From Oceaniferula marina (GTDB lineage Bacteria; Verrucomicrobiota; Verrucomicrobiia; Verrucomicrobiales; Akkermansiaceae), in assembly GCF_013391475.1 (NCBI RefSeq), contig NZ_JACBAZ010000002.1, positions 124,001 to 188,000 of the forward strand: 64,000 nucleotides of DNA, read 5' to 3'. Below, in pieces: positions 45,614 through 57,057 of the stretch. Both the position numbers and the translations under genes were made by a program. Each line of letters opens with the position of its first letter. The first letter of the stretch is position 1. Below the pieces are notes generated by a model. That model was given only the letters and a program-made list of their open reading frames with translations, did no database searches and was not told the DNA's origin.

Positions 45614-46327
45614 ATGAAAATGAACAAACAATGGACGGTTCTTGCCACCATGGCCGGAAGCCTGGCCGTTTCACAAGCGGCGATCTCACTAACAAATGGA
45701 GGGTTCGGCTCATCCAATCGCAATGGTGGTGTCGTCGATGGCGGTGGCTGGTTTGAAAGCGGGACGGCGAATTGGGTCGAAGGAAGCTGGAGCAGCGCCT
45801 CCACATCGAATCCTGATGATGGAGGAGATGCGATTTTGTTGTTGATGGATGGAGGCTCCACGACCATGGGTTATATCTATCAAAGTCTTGGAACGGTGAG
45901 TGCTGCCGATATCGCTTTGGGTCAACTTCAGCTTACCGCAGACTTTGCTGAAAAAAGTGATGGTGAGAGCAATAGCTCGCAGTGGGACTTTTACGTTGGT
46001 TCCTTTGGCTCGGCAGCCAATGGGTCCGACATTGATGCAAGCCTTCCCAGCCAGCATACGATCGTGCTTGATGCCGTGGCGATGGGTCTCACCTATGAGA
46101 GGGGGAATACTTCACGGCAGAATGGTGTGAGCGTAGGAAGTTTTGATATCAGTGGCCTGTCAGAAGGTGATGAAGTTTGGTTGCGAATTGGCGAAACCCG
46201 TGACGCCGCATTTCAATCCGGCGATTTGATGATTGATAATGTGTCCATCGAAGTTGTTCCTGAGCCATCGTCCTTTGCCTTGATCGGTCTCGGAGCGATC
46301 TCGCTTGTGTTACGCCGTAGACGTTAA
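45614..46327 (+). CDS. PEP-CTERM protein, jelly-roll type
   Basis: 237 residues. Several in-frame ATGs exist (45611, 45614, 45620); 45614 gives MKMNKQWTVLATMAGSLAVS, a clean signal peptide. The mature part opens ISLTNGGFGSSNRNGG and has a W-rich middle and the strand DLMIDNVSIEV before VPEPSSFALIGLGA and LVLRRRR. It sits 146 bp after the anti-sigma gene on the same strand. An 11-bp hairpin follows. The leader has a tandem ctatacaactca repeat and no Shine-Dalgarno. Confidence 0.92.
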   Translation: MKMNKQWTVLATMAGSLAVSQAAISLTNGGFGSSNRNGGVVDGGGWFESGTANWVEGSWSSASTSNPDDGGDAILLLMDGGSTTMGYIYQSLGTVSAADIALGQLQLTADFAEKSDGESNSSQWDFYVGSFGSAANGSDIDASLPSQHTIVLDAVAMGLTYERGNTSRQNGVSVGSFDISGLSEGDEVWLRIGETRDAAFQSGDLMIDNVSIEVVPEPSSFALIGLGAISLVLRRRR

Positions 46328-46383
46328 GGCGGATACGGGATATGTTGTTTGTAGCGATCTTTTGAATTGTTTACTCAGACGCA

Positions 46384-46419
46384 ATGAGCCCTTGGCAGGA
46401 GATCTGGTCAAGGGCTCAT
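46384..46419 (+). terminator. Strong hairpin after PEP-CTERM gene
   Basis: A perfect 11-bp stem atgagcccttg/caagggctcat with a 14-nt loop lies 56 bp after the stop. There is no T-run, so termination is possible but unproven. Confidence 0.4.
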
Positions 46420-46451
46420 GAAGTGATAGGATGGCAATTGATTGAATTTAT

Positions 46452-46697
46452 CTATTCTAACACGATGCAATCCATGCCAAGGAAGGTGTTGCTCGACTTC
46501 TTATTTTTACCGGTGACGACAAACTGGATTTTGATTAGGTTGCCGTCGGGCTGGTGTTTACCGAGTTTGAGGGGGGCGGATTTGGGTGCTTGTGCATAGC
46601 CGTCCCAGTCCTGCACGACGCGCTTACCGTTGACCTGGATATCGACCGTTCCGCAGTCGTGGGACTTTACCGGGTAGAGGCTGATTAGTTTTGTCCA
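46452..46697 (-). pseudogene. Orphan C-terminal domain of a lost large protein
   Basis: The minus strand encodes an open stretch without a start. It reads KLISLYPVKSHDCGTVDIQV, NGKRVVQDWDGYAQAPKSAP, LKLGKHQPDGNLIKIQFVV and ends TFLGMDCIVLE with a proper TAG at 46452. The text resembles the C-terminal beta domain of large exported hydrolases (DUF2961/GH172-like proteins are one candidate). An in-frame stop at 46698-46700 and the different sequence beyond mark a break point next to the start of the beta-helix gene. It is a remnant left by deletion or rearrangement. Confidence 0.6.
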
Positions 46698-46765
46698 CTA
46701 TTGAAGAACTGGGAATGCTTGTTTCTGATTTGATAAAGCCGGAGCCTTGTGGGCGTAGGTCTGAT

Positions 46766-48805
46766 ATGCAATGGGTATCATTTGACCGGAGGTCCGAGCA
46801 GAGGTGTGGCAAGCGCTTGTCTTGGGTGTTGATAGCTGCGGTTTTGACGGGTGTGTGTCCGGCGGAGCAGGCTGCCGTAAAAAACGGGTCGGAAGCGATG
46901 GATCAATGGCTGCAACAGGCGCGTGCTCTGAAGGCAAAAGAAGGATCCGGACCGGTGGTCGTGAGCATCCCTCCCGGGCGCTGGGTGCTGGATCGTCCGG
47001 TGCTGATCACCCCCGCAGATAGTGGGACGGAGAAGCGCCCCGTCATTTTCAAGGTCGAAGACCCGGAACGGACGTCCTTTAGCTCAGCCAAGTTCCTGCC
47101 GGAAATGAAGCCGGACGCTTCGGGGAAGTGGGTGTGTGAATTGCCGAAGGGTTTTCATGTCGATCAGTTGTTTGTCGATGGCAAACGGGCGGAGCCTGCA
47201 CGGTTTCCGCGCAATGGTTTTTTTGTCATGCAGGGGGTGCAGCAGAAAGTGGACAAGGTGGGGACTAATAAGCGGTATCCGGAGAAGGCGACCCAGACGG
47301 TCGCGTTGGATCCTCAGACGTTGAAGCAACTGGCCGGAGTGAATTTGGATCAGGCGCGGATGGTGGTTTTGCACAAGTGGGATTGCACGCTGCGTTCGAA
47401 GTTGCATTTTGATCGGGGCCAAAGCTCGATCACTACCAGTGGCGAAGGGATGAAATCCTGGAATCCGTGGAAAAAGGGGACACGCTTCTTTTTTCAGAAT
47501 GTTGAGGGAGAGCGTTTACAAGCAGGGCAGTGGATGCTGCAGGGAAGAACCTTGAGTTATGCTCCCCGGGAGGGTGAGATGCCGGGAAAGACGGAGGTGG
47601 TGGCTCCTCAGTTGGAAAAGTTGCTCGTCATTCAGGGGGAAAAAGATAATCCGGTTAGCCATGTGCAATTTGACGGCTTCCGCTGGATGCACTCCCGCTT
47701 GAATTTGCCGAATGGCATGCCGCCGAACCAGGCTGCAGCCAAAGTGGACGCTGCGATTATGGTGGATCATGCGAAACAGCTTGTGTTTAGGAATGGTGGC
47801 ATTTCCCAGATGGGTAGGCATGCGATTTGGTTTCGTGAAAATTGTCAGTCGTGTCGTATCGAGCATTGTTTGATTGAGGATCTCGGTGGTGGGGGCGTGC
47901 GGATTGGGGAAATGCATACCCGCAGTCAGTCGCCAACATCCGAGGTGGTGGTGGATAACTGCATTATTCGCCGGGGTGGGCGTCTGCTGCCCTGTGCCGT
48001 GGGGGTGTGGATTGGGCAGAGTTCGCACAATCGGGTCACCCACAATGAGATCAATGACTTTTATTATACCGGAGTATCTGTTGGCTGGACTTGGGGATAT
48101 GGGAAAAGCCATACCCATCATAACAAGATTCTAAACAATCACATCCATCATCTGGGGCATGGCTTGCTCAGTGACATGGGGGCGGTGTACACGCTGGGTG
48201 TTAGCCCTGGCACCGAAGTGTCGGGTAATGTGGTGCATGATATCGAAAGCTACAGTTACGGTGGCTGGGGATTGTATACCGACGAAGGAAGCACCGGCAT
48301 CCGGATGGAAAACAATCTGGTTTACCGGACCAAGTGTGGTGGCTTTCACCAGCATTATGGAAAGAAGAATGTGATACGAAACAATATCTTTGCCGATGCG
48401 AAACTCTATCAGGTGCAGGCGACACGGCCTGAGAAACACCTTTCGTTTGAGTTCAGCCGTAACATCATTGCCTTTGACCGCGGCACGCTTTATCGCGGAC
48501 CGTTTCTCAAGATACAGAACAAGATGAACCACAATCTGATTTGGTTCCCGAGAAAGGCTACTCTGCTGGCTAAAGCATCCAAGATGTTTGGTGGCACCTC
48601 CCTTGAGGCGTGGCGCAAGAGTGGCCGGGGAACAAAAAGTGTGATTGGAGATCCACAATTCAGAAATGCGGAGGAGGGTGATTATTTTCCACAGAATGAA
48701 GAGCTGTTAAAGCAAATCGGATTTGTGCGATTTGATTTTACAAAAGCGGGTGTTTACGGTGACCCCTCTTGGATCGCCAAAGCCGCGGAGGGCCTTGCCC
48801 GGTGA
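46766..48805 (+). CDS. Exported right-handed beta-helix protein, GH141-like
   Basis: 679 residues from the ATG at 46766; an upstream TTG at 46691 extends the frame but enters the remnant. A hydrophobic signal segment lies at about 18-35 (WVLIAAVLTGVCPA). The body is a parallel beta-helix with lines characteristic of the GH141-like group: ISQMGRHAIWFRENCQSC, HHLGHGLLSDMGAVYTLGV, VVHDIESYSYGGWGLYTDEG and YRTKCGGFHQHYGKKNVIRN. Known GH141 members are fucosidases or xylanases. It is likely to act on a polysaccharide outside the cytoplasm; the substrate is open. Confidence 0.85.
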   Translation: MQWVSFDRRSEQRCGKRLSWVLIAAVLTGVCPAEQAAVKNGSEAMDQWLQQARALKAKEGSGPVVVSIPPGRWVLDRPVLITPADSGTEKRPVIFKVEDPERTSFSSAKFLPEMKPDASGKWVCELPKGFHVDQLFVDGKRAEPARFPRNGFFVMQGVQQKVDKVGTNKRYPEKATQTVALDPQTLKQLAGVNLDQARMVVLHKWDCTLRSKLHFDRGQSSITTSGEGMKSWNPWKKGTRFFFQNVEGERLQAGQWMLQGRTLSYAPREGEMPGKTEVVAPQLEKLLVIQGEKDNPVSHVQFDGFRWMHSRLNLPNGMPPNQAAAKVDAAIMVDHAKQLVFRNGGISQMGRHAIWFRENCQSCRIEHCLIEDLGGGGVRIGEMHTRSQSPTSEVVVDNCIIRRGGRLLPCAVGVWIGQSSHNRVTHNEINDFYYTGVSVGWTWGYGKSHTHHNKILNNHIHHLGHGLLSDMGAVYTLGVSPGTEVSGNVVHDIESYSYGGWGLYTDEGSTGIRMENNLVYRTKCGGFHQHYGKKNVIRNNIFADAKLYQVQATRPEKHLSFEFSRNIIAFDRGTLYRGPFLKIQNKMNHNLIWFPRKATLLAKASKMFGGTSLEAWRKSGRGTKSVIGDPQFRNAEEGDYFPQNEELLKQIGFVRFDFTKAGVYGDPSWIAKAAEGLAR

Positions 48806-48849
48806 TGCCTTTTATCCCTTCATGTTTTAGTGACTCGTGCACGGTATTC

Positions 48850-48965
48850 GGTAGGGCGGATTGGCCTCAATCCGCCGTCGATGAACTCGCTTTAACGGGT
48901 GCAATCGGGGCTGGAGGTGGGATTGCTTTGGTAACGACGGAGGATTGAGGCCAATCCGCCCTACC
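48850..48965. repeat. 116-bp inverted-repeat element (MITE-like)
   Basis: The arms at 48850-48880 and 48935-48965 are reverse complements over 31 bp with one mismatch; each contains gtagggcggattggcctcaa or its complement. A further short palindrome, ggcggattggcctcaatccgcc-like, lies within each arm. The 54-bp centre has no gene. It fills part of the 48806-49136 gap; the rest holds the lacZ terminator. Confidence 0.85.
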
Positions 48966-49050
48966 CTTGTGATGTTGGAGGGTAGGTCGTTTGAGTCTTC
49001 CGCGGTCTGGATACCGACGAACGAAATCAGCCATGTTTCATGAGCAAAAA

Positions 49051-49076
49051 AATCCCCCGCCATTTGGCAGGGGATT
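49051..49076 (-). terminator. Terminator of the GH2 gene
   Basis: The stem aatcccccgcc/ggcaggggatt is followed in the minus direction by a run of T, about 60 bp after the GH2 stop. Confidence 0.8.
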
Positions 49077-49136
49077 GTCATACCAACTCAACATTGGTAT
49101 AAGTGAGTGATCGAATAAAGTCGCTTCGGATTAAAC

Positions 49137-53030
<3,894 letters not shown>

Positions 53031-53209
53031 TTAGCGTTGGCAAGGGGGGGTGCCAATCTGTGCTCATAGACAGCCATTAAACTGTCCTTGGTCACGGTTT
53101 TTTTCAAGTATCCTCGCGAGACAAGCTGATAGATTGTCGAGATTCAGCGACCTTGCGCTGTATCAATTTCTTCAGAATGCCTGAGAATTCAAGGCGGGCA
53201 GACGATAGA

Positions 53210-53237
53210 CGCCCGCGGGAAGTACTTCCAGCGGGCG
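53210..53237. other. Strong GC-rich hairpin downstream of GH43-like gene
   Basis: cgcccgc/gcgggcg arms enclose ggaagtacttcc, itself a palindrome. There is no T-run in either direction. It lies 25 bp after the stop of the orphan PEP-CTERM tail and could end or protect that transcript. The rest of the 52989-53261 gap shows no gene. Confidence 0.5.
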
Positions 53238-53261
53238 AATGAAAAAAGTGTGGCATTGGAG

Positions 53262-53366
53262 TTATCGACGGCGACACAAACTCAGCCCCAGGGCTCCGAG
53301 CCCCAGAAGAGCTGCCGACGATGGTTCGGGAACCGGGGAGTGGCCGATGCTATCGATAGAACCGTC
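53262..53366 (-). pseudogene. Orphan PEP-CTERM tail, in frame with the GH43-like gene after its TGA
   Basis: Directly after the TGA of the gene at 53367 the same frame reads DGSIDSIGHSPVPEPSSAAL, then LGLGALGLSLCRRR and TAA (53262-53264), 34 residues in all. This is a full tripartite exosortase signal with a typical strand (GSIDSI) before it. No start codon lies within. It is either the left-over 3' end of a PEP-CTERM gene, or a part of the upstream protein reached by read-through or cut off by a nonsense mutation. Confidence 0.8.
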
Positions 53367-54398
53367 TCATGGTGATGGTTTGACCTTGAGCACATATGAG
53401 CAGGTTCCATCGCTTCCGATAAAGCTGGAGCCGGATGGTAGATAAACGTAGGCGGGTTTTCCGTCGATCACCAGCACTTGTGGGCGTTCGAATTTGGGCT
53501 CGGCCGGTCCATAGTATCGTTTCGGGGAATATTGGAAGTCTGCGGGCCAGTAGTGGCGGGGCAGGTGAAAGCCTTTTTCTTTTTGGTTGAATGTTTGGCC
53601 GTCATCGGATGTCCAGAGGATACCACCACCTTTGCGTAGGATTCCGTGGTTGTCGGTGGTGAGCAGACGGACTTTGCCGTCCATGAGGAAGGCGTAACCA
53701 TCTTCGATACCTACCTTGTTATCAGTGACAGGTTTTGGGTTGTGGAGATAGGGGCCTTCCAGTTTGTCGGCGATGGCAAGCCCCATCTTTGATTTGTTCG
53801 ATTTGTAAAAGAGATAAAATTTGCCATCCGGGTGGGCAATGAAGGCGGGGTTGTTGACGCCGTTGCGCGCTTTGTGGGTCCAGTGGTTCGGATCGGTGGA
53901 CGGGGCGAGGATCATGCCATCTTTGCCAACTTTTTTCCATGGGCCGTTGAGGGATTTGGAGGTGGCCATACCGATGCGTTGGCTGGCGGGGTGGGGGTTG
54001 GATCCGTCGTTGGCGATGAAAAGCAGAACATAGCGCTCGCCAACCTTTTTGATCACCGGGTTGTGGTAGCCGCGTTTATCCCAAGTGGCTTTGCCGGTGC
54101 CTTTGATCGCGAGGTCCGAGAAGGTGAAAGGTCCTTCGGGACTGTCTGCGGTGTAGTGGGCAATTTCCGAGGTGTCTCGCCAGCCGGGATCAAACTTTGA
54201 GCTGATGGGCCAACGGGCGCAGAAGAGGTGGGTTTTGCCGTCTTCCCCGATGATGGGAGAAGACCCCCAGACGTGGTAGCCGTTTTGCTGCACGGCGACA
54301 CCTACCCATTCCAAGTGATCGGCAAAGGATGAGTCATCGGCGTGCGCAGTGCCGAGCGTGAGAGTGAGAGCGAGAGTGAGGAGTTTGATGGGTTTCAT
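53367..54398 (-). CDS. Exported GH43-like five-bladed propeller glycosidase
   Basis: 343 residues. Signal peptide 1-20 (ends LGTAHA). Blade lines WGSSPIIGEDGKTHLFCARW, RGYHNPVIKKVGERYVLLFI, NPAFIAHPDGKFYLFYKSN and EDGYAFLMDGKVRLLTTDNH fit a group of GH43/GH117-like secreted sugar hydrolases. The first conserved acid lies in the GEDGK region and a second in the VGIEDGYAF region, but I cannot assign the full catalytic triad. The end CSYVLKVKPSP looks natural, yet an in-frame PEP-CTERM tail follows the TGA. It is likely to act on oligosaccharides from the same polysaccharide as the GH2 enzyme downstream. Confidence 0.85.
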   Translation of the reverse strand: MKPIKLLTLALTLTLGTAHADDSSFADHLEWVGVAVQQNGYHVWGSSPIIGEDGKTHLFCARWPISSKFDPGWRDTSEIAHYTADSPEGPFTFSDLAIKGTGKATWDKRGYHNPVIKKVGERYVLLFIANDGSNPHPASQRIGMATSKSLNGPWKKVGKDGMILAPSTDPNHWTHKARNGVNNPAFIAHPDGKFYLFYKSNKSKMGLAIADKLEGPYLHNPKPVTDNKVGIEDGYAFLMDGKVRLLTTDNHGILRKGGGILWTSDDGQTFNQKEKGFHLPRHYWPADFQYSPKRYYGPAEPKFERPQVLVIDGKPAYVYLPSGSSFIGSDGTCSYVLKVKPSP

Positions 54399-54557
54399 TC
54401 GATTTGGGTGAATCTAGATTGAAAAAGTTGGTGGTGCGTCGGCAAGCCGATCGCAAGACGAGACCTTGGCAAATACGTTGTTGGCGTGGAGCTTGTTACT
54501 GATTTTTATTGATTATTTGAGTTGCACAAAAGGAATGCCGGATGAACGGTCTTGGGT

Positions 54558-54974
54558 ATGAAGGTTCAATACGGTATGGCTTGTTTATTGTCCCTGATCT
54601 TGTTGTCCGCCTGTGGTGTGAAGCGTGATCTCAAGGGCGCTGGTAGGGGGGCTGAAGTGCAACATGTGGATGTGTTGGAAGCAGCGAAGTTAATCGATCC
54701 ATCGAAGGAGATTACCGTGATTGATGTGCGTACTCCTGATGAGTTTGTTTCGGGTGCCATTGAGGGCGCACGTAATCTAGATGTGCAATCGGCTTCGTTT
54801 AAACAGCAAGTAGAGGCATTGGATCGGGAGAAACCGTATTTAATCTATTGTCGCAGTGGTAACCGCAGCTCCCGGGCCCTGACTGTCTTTCAAGAGGCGG
54901 GTTTCACTCATCTCTATCATCTTGAAGGTGGTATCAAAGCGTGGAACAAAGCAGGCTTGCCGTTGAAACCTTGA
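54558..54974 (+). CDS. Rhodanese-like lipoprotein
   Basis: 138 residues from the ATG at 54558; a TTG at 54552 would add two residues. Lipobox ILLSAC with Cys19. The single rhodanese domain has ITVIDVRTPDEFVSGAIEGA and the active-site loop CRSGNRSS with Cys98, then GFTHLYHLEGGIKAWNKAGL at the end. All are intact, so it should carry sulfane sulfur or act as a thiosulfate/persulfide transferase at the membrane. It is convergent with the PhoD-like gene. Confidence 0.93.
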   Translation: MKVQYGMACLLSLILLSACGVKRDLKGAGRGAEVQHVDVLEAAKLIDPSKEITVIDVRTPDEFVSGAIEGARNLDVQSASFKQQVEALDREKPYLIYCRSGNRSSRALTVFQEAGFTHLYHLEGGIKAWNKAGLPLKP

Positions 54975-55096
54975 ATACATCATCGGCGTCTCTATTGGTG
55001 AGGGCGATGTGCTACGGGATGTCGGTGGATAAAGCGATTTCTCCAGACTGGCATTCGTTCTTCTCGTTCTTCTACCTCGACATCATCTCCAATCTC

Positions 55097-56953
55097 TTAA
55101 AAATTCACTTTGATTTCACTTGTTGTCTTGGATGGGACAATTCCCTGCAGTTTCTTTTCGTTTTTACCTTGGTCTCCGACGATCAGGGTATACTTGCCAT
55201 CGGCAAAAACTTTCGGGCGGAAGGTGTCGCCTTTGATGCGTAGGGTATAGACTGTTTCACCACTAGCCTCTGCGATCAACTGGACAATTGGATTTTCCAT
55301 TCCGGTAACTTTGATGGTCGGCAGGTATGCCTTTGCTTTGCGGCCGTAGTTGTCCATTTGGCTGACGGTCATGGGCCACCCGGGATACTGTTCCGAGTCG
55401 CCTCGCTTGAAGTCGGCGCCGCGCGGCCAGCACTCCATGGTGATCTTGCGTGTCTTTTTGTTGAAGCGGACGATGCCGTGTCCTGTGGCCTGTTTGGTCT
55501 GTTTCTTACGGGTGACAATCGGCGGGACATTTTCGTCGGGGTTGGCGTAACGGTGCATGGTGATCTTGTTATGGAAACCGTCTAGGAAGTCTCCTCCACG
55601 GGGCAGGGGGCCGACCTTGCGCAGGGCCTTTTTTTTCGGTTTCCAGACACGTGGATAGTGATTGACGATTGAGGGGACCGAGAAAGAGTACCCTGCGTCA
55701 CCGAACTCATCGACCCCGTGCTGGATGACGGTGGCCAGATGCTGGTCACCGGCTAGCATGAAAGAAAAACTCTTGCGAATGGCTTTGATGGCCTTGTTAC
55801 GACCATGTTGCGGCCAGCCGTTTGTATCGAGATCCATTTTTTGTGAAGTGTGCCCGTGACAGAAGATGCTTTGTGAAAGCACGCATTTCATATCGACTCC
55901 GCGCCAGTCATTGCCCCAGACTTCAAGGAATTTCAGCTGGCGTTTGCCTAGCATTGCCGCTTTGGAAGAATTGAGTTTTTCCGGTTTAACTCCCTGCGGG
56001 TGGTCAGGACGTCTACCCTTGCTGTCCGGGAAAATCTGCAGCGGAGCACTTTTAAACTTCCGGTCTTCTATGATGGCGAAGTCCACTCCACCGATGTTCA
56101 GGGAGGTGTAGTAGACGCCGATGCCTTGTTCTATAGGAGTTGGGTCGAAGGGGTCTGGCAGGTTGGCAGTCTGGGCGAATTGAACTTCGTTCACATACTG
56201 AGCCGTCTGCAGGTAGCCACCGTCGGCACCTCCATGTCTGCTAGACTTTTTGCCATTAGCTCCCCAGAGGTTACCCTGGCCGACGTCGTGGTCATCGGTG
56301 ATCGAAACGGCTGGGGTGTTGCGTGTCAGTTCACCGAATTCGGAGCCGAAGATAAGCCATTCGTGGAGGTGATGCTGGTGGTGGTAGACTTGGTCTCCGG
56401 AAAAGAAGAGTAGGTCCGGGTTCTGCTTTTTCACCAGATCCACCATCTCCATCCTGGTGGCTTTGTCGTGGCGCGAGTTGCCGGTGAAAGCGGCAACTAC
56501 AATCTCTTCTTTGTCGACCGGGTCCTTGCGGATAATGCCGTTGTATTTGGCCACTCCGTCAAGAGCCATGACGCGGTAATTGAAGTCCTTGCTGTGATCC
56601 CAGTGATCAATACGGAAGAGCAGGTTCCATGCCTGTGCTTCAAACTCACTGCCTTTGGTGTAGTAATTCTCGCGGATTTCACCTGTCGCAATAGGCTGCC
56701 ATTTACCGTTTTTTTCCACTTCGAGATAGACCTGGCGGCTCTCATTCTTTTTAAGCGGATAGAACTGAACCATCATCTTCATGGTCCGGCCCTGAACCGT
56801 ATACATCGCAAAGCAGATACGGTCCTTCGGCTCAACCTCGTTAATCTGCACCGGACTGTCCCAGTAACCTTTGGCCATGCCTGTGGCTGGCATGAGCAGT
56901 ATAGCTAGCAAGACCGGTAATTTGATCATTTTTTTGATGGGATGGTGTTGCAT
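55097..56953 (-). CDS. PhoD-like metallophosphatase, exported
   Basis: 618 residues from the ATG at 56953; the frame extends to 57022, and a further start at 56929 (MIKLPVLLAILLMP) gives an equally good signal peptide. The metal-site lines VVAAFTGNSRHDKATRMEMV, NPDLLFFSGDQVYHH, SITDDHDVGQGN and SFSFMLAGDQHLATVIQHGV are those of the PhoD calcineurin-like family, although the first motif has GNSR where GDxG-type lines are common. It would hydrolyse phosphate esters outside the cytoplasm. It lies 104 bp after the GH36-like gene on the same strand and may be co-transcribed. Confidence 0.85.
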   Translation of the reverse strand: MQHHPIKKMIKLPVLLAILLMPATGMAKGYWDSPVQINEVEPKDRICFAMYTVQGRTMKMMVQFYPLKKNESRQVYLEVEKNGKWQPIATGEIRENYYTKGSEFEAQAWNLLFRIDHWDHSKDFNYRVMALDGVAKYNGIIRKDPVDKEEIVVAAFTGNSRHDKATRMEMVDLVKKQNPDLLFFSGDQVYHHQHHLHEWLIFGSEFGELTRNTPAVSITDDHDVGQGNLWGANGKKSSRHGGADGGYLQTAQYVNEVQFAQTANLPDPFDPTPIEQGIGVYYTSLNIGGVDFAIIEDRKFKSAPLQIFPDSKGRRPDHPQGVKPEKLNSSKAAMLGKRQLKFLEVWGNDWRGVDMKCVLSQSIFCHGHTSQKMDLDTNGWPQHGRNKAIKAIRKSFSFMLAGDQHLATVIQHGVDEFGDAGYSFSVPSIVNHYPRVWKPKKKALRKVGPLPRGGDFLDGFHNKITMHRYANPDENVPPIVTRKKQTKQATGHGIVRFNKKTRKITMECWPRGADFKRGDSEQYPGWPMTVSQMDNYGRKAKAYLPTIKVTGMENPIVQLIAEASGETVYTLRIKGDTFRPKVFADGKYTLIVGDQGKNEKKLQGIVPSKTTSEIKVNF

Positions 56954-57057
56954 GGGATGGTCTCTTATTTTCGGAGGATTATGCTCAGCTTGGAGCGCAG
57001 TACGTTCACTTATGTCAAACAAAGGAATACGTCCAGAGTTGATGAAAAATGATCGTT

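Noticed and set aside
46691-46765. Upstream TTG start for the GH141-like gene
   Set aside because: The added 25 residues overlap the antisense remnant and have no signal character; the ATG at 46766 leads to a signal peptide.
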